The notes: generated by a model not told the origin, from the sequence alone. Shown: positions 39,858 through 48,335, counted from the first letter of the stretch. The stretch is 64,000 nucleotides of DNA from JAFKFH01 sp017307375 (GCA_965229335.1 OZ245874.1:3162001-3226000), one strand, 5' to 3'. Made by a program: numbers and translations.

Positions 39858-40528
39858 CCGGACTGATCCTGTTCGACTGCGACGGAACGCTGGTCGACAG
39901 CCAGCACCATATCGTGGCGACGATGACCAGCGCCTTTGCCGCCTGCGACCTGCCCCCGCCGGCGGCGGCGGCAATCCGCAGCACCGTCGGGCTGTCGCTG
40001 GTCGAGGCCGCGGCGGAACTGCTGCCAGGGACCGAGCGGCGGCTGCACGAGGCGGTCGCCGATGCCTATCGCCGGGCCTATCACGCCACCCAAGGACATG
40101 ACGAGGCGGACGAACCGCTGTTTCCCGGTGTTGCCGAAGCGCTGGTCGCCCTCAATCGCGGTGGCTATCTTCTGGGCGTTGCAACCGGCAAGGGGCGGCG
40201 CGGGTTGGAGGGGGTACTGGCGCGGCACGGTCTGCGCGAGTTGTTCGTTACCCTTCAGACGGCGGATCGTTCACCATCCAAGCCGGCGCCCGACATGGTC
40301 TACAATGCGCTGGCCGAGACCGGCTCGACGGCCGCCGAAACCATCGTGATCGGCGATACCACCTACGACATGGCCATGGCCCGCAATGCCGGGGTTGCCG
40401 CCATCGGTGTTTCCTGGGGCTATCATCCGGCACCGGCCTTGCTCGCCGCCGGCGCCGCGGCGATGATCGACGATATCGCCGACCTGCCAGGGGCATTGGC
40501 CGGCCTGCTGATCCGATCCGAGTCATAA
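39854..40528 (+). CDS. HAD-superfamily phosphatase (phosphoglycolate-phosphatase-like)
   Basis: A 224-residue HAD hydrolase overlapping the previous gene by 4 nt (ATGA). Motif I is LILFDCDGTLVDSQHH with the nucleophilic Asp8 and Asp10. A helical cap (about 15-85) is followed by motif II (ATGK), motif III Lys (PSKPAPDMVYNAL) and motif IV (VIGDTTYDMAMARNAG). This subgroup hydrolyses small phosphometabolites. Its position between rluC and ATP12 is common in Alphaproteobacteria. Confidence 0.88.
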   Translation: MTGLILFDCDGTLVDSQHHIVATMTSAFAACDLPPPAAAAIRSTVGLSLVEAAAELLPGTERRLHEAVADAYRRAYHATQGHDEADEPLFPGVAEALVALNRGGYLLGVATGKGRRGLEGVLARHGLRELFVTLQTADRSPSKPAPDMVYNALAETGSTAAETIVIGDTTYDMAMARNAGVAAIGVSWGYHPAPALLAAGAAAMIDDIADLPGALAGLLIRSES

Positions 40529-40578
40529 AACGAACAAAGTCAAGGGCTTGGCTTTGCAGCTTTATCGCGGAGGATGAC

Positions 40579-43104
40579 ATGCGCCTCGGACTGACCCTGA
40601 AGATCCTCGCCGGTGTCGTCGTCGTGCTGGCTGCCGGTATCGGCATCTTTGTCGCCACCTTCGACGTCGATCGCTACAAGCCGCAATTGATAGCCGCCGC
40701 CAAGGAAGCGACGGGACGCGACCTGACGATCGACGGCAAGCTGGCGTTGAGCCTGTTTCCCCGGCTGGCCCTGACCGCCGACAAGGTGCGCTTCGCCAAC
40801 GCGCCTTGGGGCACCCGTCCGGAGATGGCGAGCGTCGGGGCGTTCGCGGTCGAGGTGGAGGCGGGCAAGCTGATCATCGACCGTCAGCTCGTCATCGACC
40901 GGCTGGCGCTTTCGGATGTCGACCTGCTGCTGGAAACCTCGCCCGACGGCAAGGCCAACTGGGCGTTCGAGAAGCCGGGGGCTGCGTCGGTGCAGCCCCA
41001 AGGGCAGGGGCCCGGGCAACAAGCCGGTGCGAGCGGCGGCCGCATCGTGCCGGAGTTCCGGTCGCTCAGCCTCGAGAAGGTCAAGCTCACCTATCGCAAC
41101 GGGGTGACCAAGCAGGTCCGCGAGGCGAACGTCATCCAGTTCGACATGTCCCGCGAGGCCGCGGACCGGATCGCGGCCAAGTTCAATGCCGAGATCAACG
41201 GGGCCCCGGTCGAGCTGGCCGGTACCGTCGGCCGGTTCGACGACCTGCTGGACACGACCCCCTGGCCGATCGACGTCAAGGGCAAGGCGGCGGGAGCGAC
41301 CGTCGCGGTGTCGGGCACCGTCGCCAACGCGACGAAGGCGCCGGTCCTCGATCTGAAGCTGGCAGCCGAGGGCAACAATCTCGCCGACCTCGGCGCCCTG
41401 ACCGGCGCAAAGCTTCCCGCGAGCCCACTCTACAAGCTCGCCGGCGCCGTCAGCGGCGACCCGGCCACCGAGCTCAAGCTGGCCGGGGTGAGCCTGGCAC
41501 TCGGCAAGACGCAGGGAACCGTCGACGGCACCATCGGCAATCTGTCGGGCAGCGTGACGCTGAACCTCAAGGTCACCGCGCAGAGCCCTGATCCGTCCGA
41601 ACTGTCGACCTTGGCCCGGTTCGACCTGCCGAAGAAGCCGCTGGCCGCACAGGCCTTCATTTCCGGTGCGCCGTCGAGCGAGATCCGGCTGGCCGAAGGA
41701 ACGACGGCAACGATTGGCGGCGTGCGGGTCCTCACCGACGGGACTGTTTCCAATCTGCAGAAGTCGCCGACGTTGAACCTCAGGCTGCTGACCGAGGGCA
41801 ACGATCTGGGCGAACTGGGCGAGCTTGTGGGACTCAGGCTTGCCAAGGGTCAACCCTACAAGGTCTATGCGGCGGTGGCGGGCACACCCGCCAGCCAGAT
41901 CAGGCTGACCGACCTCAGCGCGACCCTCGGACCCAACCAGCTCGCCGGCACGATCGCGGTCGCGCTGAATCGACCGCGCCCGAAGATCGAGGCCAAGCTG
42001 ACCTCGCCGCTGGTCGATCTCGACCAACTGAAGCTGACGGCGGGTCTTGCCGACGCGGCGCCCCAGTCCGCCGCCGGGGCGCCGCCCCCCGCGACCGCGA
42101 CGCCGGCCAGCCCGCCGGCGGCCGATGGCCGTGTCATTCCGAACGAACCGTTGCCGCTTGAAGGCCTGATGCTGGTTGACGGCGATATCGCGCTGACCAC
42201 GCCGAAATTCGTCGACGGCACGCTGCAGCTCGCCAACTTGAATGCCCGCGCCGTGCTGAATGATGGCCAACTGGCGCTGCGGCCTTTCACCGCCCAGCTG
42301 GATGGCAGCCCGTTCGATCTCGACCTCGCCATCAATGCCCGGACCGGGGCGATGACGGCCAAGGGGGGCGGGCGGGGCATCATGCTCGGCGACATGCTCA
42401 AGAAACACGGTCTGACCGAGAAGCTTAAGGGGGCAAAGACCGATCTCGCCTTCGACCTGTCGGGCACGGGCAAATCCACGCGCGCTTTGGCCGCGTCGCT
42501 CAACGGCCAGGTCACGATCAATGCCGGCGAAGGCACGATCGCCGGCAGCTACGGCGACATTCTCGGCGACGGTCTCGCGACCATCCTGCTGCTGCAGGAG
42601 TCGCGCGGGGCTCAGACCCATCTCTACTGCGCGGTGACCCGGTTCGACATCCGCCAAGGCGTGGCGACCGCGCGGGTGATGACGATCGATACCGGCCGCC
42701 TTACGGTCGAAGGCAAGGGCGACATCAATCTCGGCACCGAGGCGCTCGGCCTGACCCTCGATCCGCTGCAGATCCCGCTGCCGATCCTGGTGCGTGGCAC
42801 GCTGGCGCACCCGACCTATGCGCCGGAGCCGGCGGGGCTGGCCAAGCTCGGTGCCGGCGCCGCGCTTGGCGCGGCCACCGGCGGCACTGCCGGCCTGCTC
42901 GCCGGCGTCCTGGGCCAGGGCCAACTGCCGACGGGCGGTCAGGGCGGCGCCTGCGCCAAGGCGGTTGCGGCGATCGGTGGCAAGCCGCTACCAGCCGCGC
43001 CCCAGGCGCCGCCGGCACAACAACAGCAACAGCAACAGCAGCAGCAGCAGCGCAATCCGGTCGAGAACCTGCTGCAGGGTCTGGGAGGCGTATTGCGCAG
43101 ATGA
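40579..43104 (+). CDS. AsmA-family protein
   Basis: An 841-residue protein with one N-terminal membrane anchor (LKILAGVVVVLAAGIGIFVA, residues about 8-27). A large periplasmic AsmA domain follows (DVDRYKPQLIAAAKEATGRD), then repeated beta-rich segments and a conserved C-terminal region (DLSGTGKSTRALAASLNGQV). AsmA-like proteins bridge the envelope and are linked to lipid transport and outer-membrane assembly. The C-terminal tail carries an 11-glutamine run before NPVENLLQGLGG. It overlaps the ATP12 gene by 4 nt. It lies inside the HAD-ATP12 pair. Confidence 0.88.
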   Translation: MRLGLTLKILAGVVVVLAAGIGIFVATFDVDRYKPQLIAAAKEATGRDLTIDGKLALSLFPRLALTADKVRFANAPWGTRPEMASVGAFAVEVEAGKLIIDRQLVIDRLALSDVDLLLETSPDGKANWAFEKPGAASVQPQGQGPGQQAGASGGRIVPEFRSLSLEKVKLTYRNGVTKQVREANVIQFDMSREAADRIAAKFNAEINGAPVELAGTVGRFDDLLDTTPWPIDVKGKAAGATVAVSGTVANATKAPVLDLKLAAEGNNLADLGALTGAKLPASPLYKLAGAVSGDPATELKLAGVSLALGKTQGTVDGTIGNLSGSVTLNLKVTAQSPDPSELSTLARFDLPKKPLAAQAFISGAPSSEIRLAEGTTATIGGVRVLTDGTVSNLQKSPTLNLRLLTEGNDLGELGELVGLRLAKGQPYKVYAAVAGTPASQIRLTDLSATLGPNQLAGTIAVALNRPRPKIEAKLTSPLVDLDQLKLTAGLADAAPQSAAGAPPPATATPASPPAADGRVIPNEPLPLEGLMLVDGDIALTTPKFVDGTLQLANLNARAVLNDGQLALRPFTAQLDGSPFDLDLAINARTGAMTAKGGGRGIMLGDMLKKHGLTEKLKGAKTDLAFDLSGTGKSTRALAASLNGQVTINAGEGTIAGSYGDILGDGLATILLLQESRGAQTHLYCAVTRFDIRQGVATARVMTIDTGRLTVEGKGDINLGTEALGLTLDPLQIPLPILVRGTLAHPTYAPEPAGLAKLGAGAALGAATGGTAGLLAGVLGQGQLPTGGQGGACAKAVAAIGGKPLPAAPQAPPAQQQQQQQQQQQRNPVENLLQGLGGVLRR
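43018..43050 (+). repeat. CAA/CAG trinucleotide repeat encoding 11 Gln
   Basis: Eleven consecutive CAR codons (a mix of CAA and CAG) encode polyglutamine in the C-terminal tail of the AsmA protein. Such repeats can change length by slippage, and the tail is not part of the conserved fold. Confidence 0.9.
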
Positions 43105-43808
43105 CCACGGCGGCATCTCGACGATTCTATAAGTCGGTTTCTGTTCGACCCGAGGGTGAGGGTTTCTCCGTCTATCTCGACGAGCGTGCATTGAAGACCC
43201 CGGCCAAGCGTCCGCTGATCCTGCCGACCGAGGCGCTGGCCGACGCTATCGCCGAGGAATGGGCCGGGCAGGGTGATTCGATCAAGCCGTTGACGATGCC
43301 GCTGACCCGGCTGGCCTACACCGCGCTCGACCGGTTGGCCGAGGATCCGTCGAAGGCGATCGAGGAGGCGGCGGCTTATGCCGGCACCGATCTCGTCTGC
43401 TATCGGGCCAGCCACCCCGCGCTGCTGGTCCGTCGTCAGACGGAGGGCTGGCAACCGGTGCTCGACTGGCTGTCGCGGCGCTACGATGTCGCCCTGGCCG
43501 TCACCTCGGGCATCATGGCCATCCGCCAATCCGACGAGGCGCTTGCCCGGCTGAAGGCCGTCGTCGCCGCCCGCGACCCGCTGCGGCTGGCCGCGCTCCA
43601 TGCGCTGACGACTGCTTCGGGGTCGCTCGTCATCGCCCTGGCGGTGGCGGAGGGCGAGATCGACGCGGACCGTGCCTTCGACCTCGCCCATATCGACGAG
43701 ACCGTACAGGCCGAACAATGGGGCGAGGATGCCGAGGCGGCCGCGGCGCGCGAGGCGGTCCGCCAGGATATCCTCGCCTCGGGCCGGTTCCTGGCTCTGC
43801 TCGGCTGA
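43101..43808 (+). CDS. ATP12-family F1-ATPase assembly chaperone
   Basis: A 235-residue protein with FYKSVSVRPEGEGFSVYLDERALKTPAKRPLILPTEALADAIAEEW (here described in parts: FYKSVSV at about 9, KTPAKRPL at about 33). It contains GTDLVCYRASHPALLVRRQT and the C-terminal DEEWQ-like acidic region. ATP12 binds the F1 alpha subunit during ATP synthase assembly in mitochondria, and alphaproteobacterial homologues are thought to act likewise. It starts in the ATGA overlap with asmA. Confidence 0.9.
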   Translation: MTTAASRRFYKSVSVRPEGEGFSVYLDERALKTPAKRPLILPTEALADAIAEEWAGQGDSIKPLTMPLTRLAYTALDRLAEDPSKAIEEAAAYAGTDLVCYRASHPALLVRRQTEGWQPVLDWLSRRYDVALAVTSGIMAIRQSDEALARLKAVVAARDPLRLAALHALTTASGSLVIALAVAEGEIDADRAFDLAHIDETVQAEQWGEDAEAAAAREAVRQDILASGRFLALLG

Positions 43809-43884
43809 TCCGCAAAGCATCTGGAAATTGCCGGCGGGCCGTCGCAACATTGGGGCGGACCGGGATCGAGGATATTGTTTGCCG

Positions 43885-44163
43885 ATGCGTGCGGTGTCGT
43901 TGCTGATATCTGGCAGGGTGCAGGGGGTTGGTTACCGCTGGTGGACGGTATCGACGGCGCGACGCCTCCGCCTGACCGGCTGGGTGCGCAACCTCCGCGA
44001 CGGCCGGGTCGAAGCCCTGGCTTACGGCCCGGAAGACAAGGTCGTCAGCCTGATCAACGCCTGCCATCACGGTCCCGACGCGGCGCTGGTCGAGGCCGTT
44101 GCGGTCCAGGACATCCCGATACCGTCCGATCTCGTCGGGTTCGAGCAGCGTCCGACCGCCTGA
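43885..44163 (+). CDS. Acylphosphatase
   Basis: A 92-residue ferredoxin-like protein of standard length starting MRAVSLLISGRVQGVGYRWW at 43885. The catalytic Arg18 (GRVQGVGYR) and Asn36 (GWVRNLRDG) are both present. It hydrolyses carboxyl-phosphate bonds such as acetyl phosphate. It lies 76 nt after the ATP12 gene. The C-terminus ends shortly after PSDLVGFEQRPTA. Confidence 0.93.
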   Translation: MRAVSLLISGRVQGVGYRWWTVSTARRLRLTGWVRNLRDGRVEALAYGPEDKVVSLINACHHGPDAALVEAVAVQDIPIPSDLVGFEQRPTA

Positions 44164-44183
44164 AAAAAATCTGACTTCCGCCT

Positions 44184-44212
44184 CTTGAACTACGGCCCCG
44201 GCGATACCAATT
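44184..44212 (+). promoter_or_regulatory. Candidate sigma32-like promoter upstream of terC
   Basis: CTTGAAC (44184-44190) followed by CCCCGG and CGATACCAATT up to 44212 loosely resembles alphaproteobacterial heat-shock promoters (CTTGAA, spacer, CCCATAT-like). It lies 100 bp upstream of terC. The -10 match is weak, so this is tentative. Confidence 0.25.
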
Positions 44213-44313
44213 GATCGCCAACCCGTGGTCCGGGCCCCTCTGGCGAGCGCTGCCGGCGCCTTCGCGATGTCGGACCTTATCGACATTCATCGCCGGCCGA
44301 GGGGAAGATCCCG

Positions 44314-45324
44314 ATGACGACATCCGTCGCCTATCTCGATGCCTTTGTCTTTGCCGACTGGCTCGGCAAGCCCGCCTGGATGTGGCTCGCGTTCCTGGCC
44401 CTGGTCGTCGCTCTGCTGGCGTTCGACCTGGGTGTCCTCCACCGCAAGCAGCGCGAAATCGGCGTCCGCGAGAGCCTCGTGCTGTCGACGATCTATATCG
44501 GTCTCGGCCTCGCCTTCGGCGCCTGGGTCTGGTGGCATCTCGGCGCCGAATCGGGCATCGCCTACGTGACCGGCTTTGCCGTCGAGAAGGCGCTGGCGAT
44601 GGACAACGTCTTCGTCATCGCCATGATCTTCACCTATTTTGCCGTGCCCCGGGTCCATCAGCATCGCGTGCTGTTCTGGGGCATCCTCGGCGCCATCGTC
44701 CTCCGTGCGATCATGATCGGCCTGGGCGCGGCGTTGGTCGCCCAGTTTTCCTGGGTCCTCTACATCTTCGCGGTGTTCCTGATCGTTACCGGCATCAAGA
44801 TGCTGTTTGCCGGCGACAAGCCCCACGACATCGCCTCGAACCCGGTGCTGCGCTTCCTGCGCCGCCGCCTGAACGTCGCCGACGACGAGCATTCCGAGCG
44901 CTTTTTCGTCCGGCGCCCGCACCCGGTCACCGGCCGTCCGGCGCTGTTCGTCACGCCGCTGTTCCTGGCGCTGCTGCTGATCGAGATCGCCGACGTCATC
45001 TTCGCCGTCGATTCGGTGCCGGCGATTCTGGCCATCACCTCTGATCCGTTCATCGTCTTCACTTCGAACATCTTCGCCATCCTCGGCCTGCGTGCCCTCT
45101 ATTTCGCGCTGGCGGCGATGGTGGAACGCTTCCACTACCTCAAGTATGCGCTGGCTGCCGTACTGATCTTCATCGGTGCCAAGATCTTCATGGCCGACCT
45201 GCTGGGCCTGGAGAAGTTCCCCGCGGCGCTGTCGCTCGGCATCACCTTCGGCCTGCTGGCCGGCGGCGTGGGCTGGAGCCTGTGGCGCACGCGGGGCCAG
45301 GCCGTGGTTCAATCCCCGAAGTAG
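44314..45324 (+). CDS. TerC-family integral membrane protein
   Basis: A 336-residue protein with about nine membrane helices. It carries the TerC hallmarks FAVEKALAMDNVFVIAMIF and the acidic IEIADVIFAVDSVPAILAIT. Family members are linked to tellurite resistance and, in several bacteria, to manganese efflux or metalation of exported proteins. The ATG at 44314 follows CGAGGGGAAGATC. I see no yybP-ykoY manganese riboswitch in the leader. Its last 16 bases overlap, tail to tail, the leftward SDR gene. Confidence 0.92.
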   Translation: MTTSVAYLDAFVFADWLGKPAWMWLAFLALVVALLAFDLGVLHRKQREIGVRESLVLSTIYIGLGLAFGAWVWWHLGAESGIAYVTGFAVEKALAMDNVFVIAMIFTYFAVPRVHQHRVLFWGILGAIVLRAIMIGLGAALVAQFSWVLYIFAVFLIVTGIKMLFAGDKPHDIASNPVLRFLRRRLNVADDEHSERFFVRRPHPVTGRPALFVTPLFLALLLIEIADVIFAVDSVPAILAITSDPFIVFTSNIFAILGLRALYFALAAMVERFHYLKYALAAVLIFIGAKIFMADLLGLEKFPAALSLGITFGLLAGGVGWSLWRTRGQAVVQSPK

Positions 45325-46187
45325 TGGGCGTCCATGTCGGCGAGCAGCCCGGTTTCACCGGGCTGCCAGCCGAAGGTCTCGCGGGTCAAGGTGCTCGCAG
45401 CCGGGCAATCCAGCGCGGCAAAATGGGCAAACCAGCCGAAATGATCCGGCCCCCGGGCCGCGACCGGCACGTTCAGCCGCCGGCCGATCGCCGCCGCGAT
45501 CCGGCGGAACGGCACGCCGTCCTCGGCGACCGCGTGCCAGCGGCCGGCAACGCCGCGTTCAAGTACCAGTCGGTAGAGCCGCGCGGCATCGCGACGGTGA
45601 ACCGCGGGCCAGCGCTGGCTGCCGTCGCCGGCAAAGCCGGAAACGCCGGTCGCGCGGGCCAGGTTGATCAGGATCGGTACGAAGCCGTGGTCGCCGGCAT
45701 CGTGGACCGACGGCGGCAACCGCATGATCGAAACCTGCAGCCCCTGTGCCATCAGCGCCTCGGCCGCCTGTTCGGACGCGGCGCGCGGGCTGTGGCCGGG
45801 ACTTGAGGCAATCGCCATGTCCTCGGTGACCACGCGGCCTCCGGGGAACAGGCCGATGCCGGAGGTGACGATCAGCGGCCGGTCGCTGCCGGCCAGGGCG
45901 TTGCCGAGCGCGCCGATTGCCGCCCGGTCGATCTCGCAGTTTTCCTTGAACCGCGTGAAGTCGTGAATGAAGCCGGTGTGGATCACGCCGTCGGCCCCGA
46001 GGGCACCGCGGCGCAGGCTGTCCGGATCTGTCAGATCCCCGCGATGGACCTCGGCGCCGGCGGCGGCGAGGGCCGTGGCCCCGGCCTCGCTGCGGGCCAT
46101 CCCCAGAACCCGATGGCCGGCGGCGAGCAGTTCCCGAACGATTGCCGATCCGACAAAGCCGGTCGCACCCGTGACGAAGACGCGCAT
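45309..46187 (-). CDS. Atypical short-chain dehydrogenase/epimerase (NAD(P)-binding)
   Basis: A 292-residue extended SDR starting MRVFVTGATGFVGSAIVREL at 46187, with GAGGAAATTC 4 nt upstream. The Rossmann motif TGATGFVGS (residues about 6-14) and MARS, which favours NADP, are clear. The usual YxxxK active site is replaced by SPRAASEQ, so catalysis may be altered. It resembles uncharacterised NAD-dependent epimerases. It is divergent from an AraC regulator gene, which probably controls it. Confidence 0.82.
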   Translation of the reverse strand: MRVFVTGATGFVGSAIVRELLAAGHRVLGMARSEAGATALAAAGAEVHRGDLTDPDSLRRGALGADGVIHTGFIHDFTRFKENCEIDRAAIGALGNALAGSDRPLIVTSGIGLFPGGRVVTEDMAIASSPGHSPRAASEQAAEALMAQGLQVSIMRLPPSVHDAGDHGFVPILINLARATGVSGFAGDGSQRWPAVHRRDAARLYRLVLERGVAGRWHAVAEDGVPFRRIAAAIGRRLNVPVAARGPDHFGWFAHFAALDCPAASTLTRETFGWQPGETGLLADMDAHYFGD

Positions 46188-46292
46188 TTGAATTTCCTCG
46201 ATATGGCAAAGACGAGGCACACGGTAGAGTCGCTGTGCCGGACGCTCCATGCTGGGGCGTCTCTATTTTCTTCGTGATCGTCCAGGGTTCCG

Positions 46293-47228
46293 ATGGATCC
46301 GCTATCCGATGTGCTGTCCCTGCTGAAGCCGCGCAACCACATGGCCGCGGCCTTCGATGCCGCCGGGGAGTGGTCGATTCAATTCTTGGACCAGCAGCAT
46401 TCGATCAAATGCGGCGCCGTGGCCAATGGCCGTTGCTGGCTGACGGTCGAGGGAGTCGCCGCGCCGGTATTGCTCGATACCGGGGATTGTTTCCTGCTGC
46501 CGGCAGGGCGGCCGTTCCGGATGGCGACCGATCTCGGGCTTGCGCCGGTCGAGGCACGCCAGATCTTTCCCCCGGCGCGCAGCGGCGGGATCGTCACGCG
46601 CAACGGGGGCGGGGAATTTTTTCTCGTCTCGGCCCGCTTCATGCTCGAGGGGGCACACGCGGGCATCCTGCTCGGCCTGCTGCCGCCGATCATCCATATC
46701 CGGGATGCTGCCGGGCAGGCGGCGCTTCGCTGGTCGGTCGAGCGGATGATCGAGGAAATGCGTGATCCCCAACCGGGCGGCTTCCTGCTGGTCCGGCATC
46801 ACGCCCACATGGTGCTGCTGCAGGCTTTGCGTCTGCATCTCAGCGCGCTGGCGGGCGGGGTCGGCTGGCTGTTCGCCCTCGGCGACCGGCAGATCGGCAC
46901 GGCGATCGCCGCTGTCCATGGCGATCCCGCACGCCGCTGGACGCTGCCTGACCTGGCCGCGGTTTCGGGCATGTCGCGCTCCGCCTTTGCGTTGCGCTTC
47001 AAGGACATGGTCGGTTCCTCGCCGATGGAGTACCTGACGCGCTGGCGCATGCTGCTCGCCGGCGATCGTCTGGCAAATTCGGGGGACGCGGTTTCCAGCA
47101 TCGCGCTGTCGCTGGGCTATGAGTCGGAAAGTGCCTTTTCCACGGCGTTCAAGCGCGTGATGGGGTGTCCGCCGCGGTCCTACGCGCGTCGAAGCCGGTC
47201 TTCCACGGCGTCGCTGCGCGGCAGTTAG
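46293..47228 (+). CDS. AraC-family transcriptional regulator with cupin sensor
   Basis: A 311-residue protein. Residues about 1-190 form a cupin-type effector domain (LLDTGDCFLLPAGRPFRMAT). Residues about 205-300 carry two helix-turn-helix motifs (WTLPDLAAVSGMSRSAFALR and VSSIALSLGYESESAFSTAF). The start is the ATG at 46293 after CAGGGTTCCG. Divergent arrangement with the SDR gene across a 105-bp spacer suggests local regulation. Its 3' end overlaps the next minus-strand gene by 4 bp. Confidence 0.9.
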   Translation: MDPLSDVLSLLKPRNHMAAAFDAAGEWSIQFLDQQHSIKCGAVANGRCWLTVEGVAAPVLLDTGDCFLLPAGRPFRMATDLGLAPVEARQIFPPARSGGIVTRNGGGEFFLVSARFMLEGAHAGILLGLLPPIIHIRDAAGQAALRWSVERMIEEMRDPQPGGFLLVRHHAHMVLLQALRLHLSALAGGVGWLFALGDRQIGTAIAAVHGDPARRWTLPDLAAVSGMSRSAFALRFKDMVGSSPMEYLTRWRMLLAGDRLANSGDAVSSIALSLGYESESAFSTAFKRVMGCPPRSYARRSRSSTASLRGS

Positions 47229-47821
47229 AGTATCCGATCGTCCCGATGGCTCCCGAGGCGCGCGCTGAGCCCTTGGGTGATAGCCTTCATCATCTCGGGC
47301 GTGTCCCGATCGAGGCCATAGACGGTCTGGGGAAAGTTCAGCGGCCGCTGCCGTTCCCACAACTCGTCATGCCGGTCGGGGGAAAACAGCTCGGCTGGGT
47401 CGCCGCAAGCGATCCAGCCGATCGGCACGACCGTGCCGGGCGTCAGTCTCGTCTTCAGATGGACGGTGCCGTTAATCCGGACCTCGCATCCGCGGCCGAC
47501 ATGGCTGCCGTGGAAGAGGGCGGCGCCGGTGGCAATGAAGACGCCGTCCTCAATCGTCGCGCCGACGACATGGGTATTCGGACCTATCAGGACGTTGTCG
47601 CCAAGCGAGCAGGGGTGCCGCGCCGCCGCGCGCAGGACTGCATTCTCCATCACGATGCAATGGGCACCGATGGTGATCGTGCCCCCCTCGGCGATCAGCC
47701 GGGCGCCGTGCATCACGCGGCTTCCCGGCCCCAGGCGGACATTACCGCAGAGCGTTGCGTCAGGGGCAACCCAGGCCGCGGGATCGACCTGTGGCCGGTG
47801 GCCGAGATGTTCGATCAGCAT
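47225..47821 (-). CDS. Gamma-carbonic-anhydrase-like left-handed beta-helix protein
   Basis: A 198-residue hexapeptide-repeat protein starting MLIEHLGHRPQVDPAAWVAP at 47821. The beta-helix runs over about residues 14-130, with repeats such as VRLGPGS, GTITIGAHC and SLGDNVLIGPNTHVVGATI. The region where gamma-carbonic anhydrases place two zinc histidines (GHxxxxHG) reads GPNTHVVG, so the metal site looks incomplete. It may be a structural or acyltransferase-like relative. The start overlaps the 3' end of the MarR gene by 7 bp, so the two form an operon. Confidence 0.78.
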   Translation of the reverse strand: MLIEHLGHRPQVDPAAWVAPDATLCGNVRLGPGSRVMHGARLIAEGGTITIGAHCIVMENAVLRAAARHPCSLGDNVLIGPNTHVVGATIEDGVFIATGAALFHGSHVGRGCEVRINGTVHLKTRLTPGTVVPIGWIACGDPAELFSPDRHDELWERQRPLNFPQTVYGLDRDTPEMMKAITQGLSARLGSHRDDRIL

Positions 47822-48318
47822 GATTCCTCCAGTTCGCGGGCACGGCAGCCGATCGGGCAGGCCGCCCCGTCGCAGATCGTGTGGTCGCAATAACGGCAGG
47901 TCGTGCGGGCGAAGCGGCGTGACGACGTGGCCGCTGCCAGGATCCTGGTGAGCATCCCGTCGAAGGAGATGCGTTCGTCCGGCGGTAGCGCGTCCAGCAG
48001 CGGGGCGATCGCCGCCGCGCGCGCTTCCTGCAGTGCCAGGGCCCTGGCCGTGCCCTGCTCGGTCAGTTGCAGCGGCGTGATCCGTCCCGTTCGCGCCTGC
48101 CGCCGAATGAAACCCTGCGCGACAAGCCCCGTGACCATACGAGTCACCGTCGGCTGGGCGATTGCGATGATCTGCCCCAGTTCGGCCGTCGTCAGCGGAC
48201 CGTGGTGATGCAGCGTCAGCAGAACCGCCGCGGCGCTGGGCGACAGCGGCGCGAAGGCCCGGGTCAGGCGGTCATCAATCATCGTGCCGAGCACGGCGAG
48301 GTGGTTGGCGAATAACAT
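47815..48318 (-). CDS. MarR-family regulator with Cys-rich C-terminal tail
   Basis: A 167-residue winged-helix regulator. The start at 48318 (MLFANHLAVLG) is preferred; an ATG at 48324 overlaps a palindrome. The DNA-binding region is LTTAELGQIIAIAQPTVTRM-VTGL (residues about 42-66), with the wing RQARTGRITPLQLTEQG. The last 35 residues hold six cysteines (CRYCDHTICDGAACPIGCRA ... C), a likely metal- or redox-sensing element seen in some MarR proteins. It is co-transcribed with the beta-helix gene and divergent from the VOC gene. Confidence 0.88.
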   Translation of the reverse strand: MLFANHLAVLGTMIDDRLTRAFAPLSPSAAAVLLTLHHHGPLTTAELGQIIAIAQPTVTRMVTGLVAQGFIRRQARTGRITPLQLTEQGTARALALQEARAAAIAPLLDALPPDERISFDGMLTRILAAATSSRRFARTTCRYCDHTICDGAACPIGCRARELEESC

Positions 48319-48322
48319 ATGC

Positions 48323-48335
48323 ATAGCCTAGCTAT
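48323..48335. promoter_or_regulatory. Palindrome between marR-type and VOC genes (candidate MarR operator)
   Basis: ATAGC-CTA-GCTAT is a perfect inverted repeat of the size bound by MarR dimers. It lies 4 bp before the preferred MarR start and 58 bp before the VOC start, well placed for autoregulation. This is inferred from symmetry and position. Confidence 0.45.

Noticed and set aside
40540..42924. A 794-codon minus-strand frame opposite asmA
   Set aside because: It is an antisense shadow rich in Arg/Gly/Asp repeats with no recognisable domain.
44164..44313. A yybP-ykoY manganese riboswitch in the terC leader
   Set aside because: TerC genes are often preceded by it, but the conserved purine-rich core sequences of the two docking loops are not visible in this leader.
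46227..46272. The GACGCTCC/GGGGCGTC hairpin with following T-rich stretch as a terminator
   Set aside because: It lies between two divergent gene starts, so no transcript needs to end there in that direction. It may be an operator, but the symmetry is imperfect.
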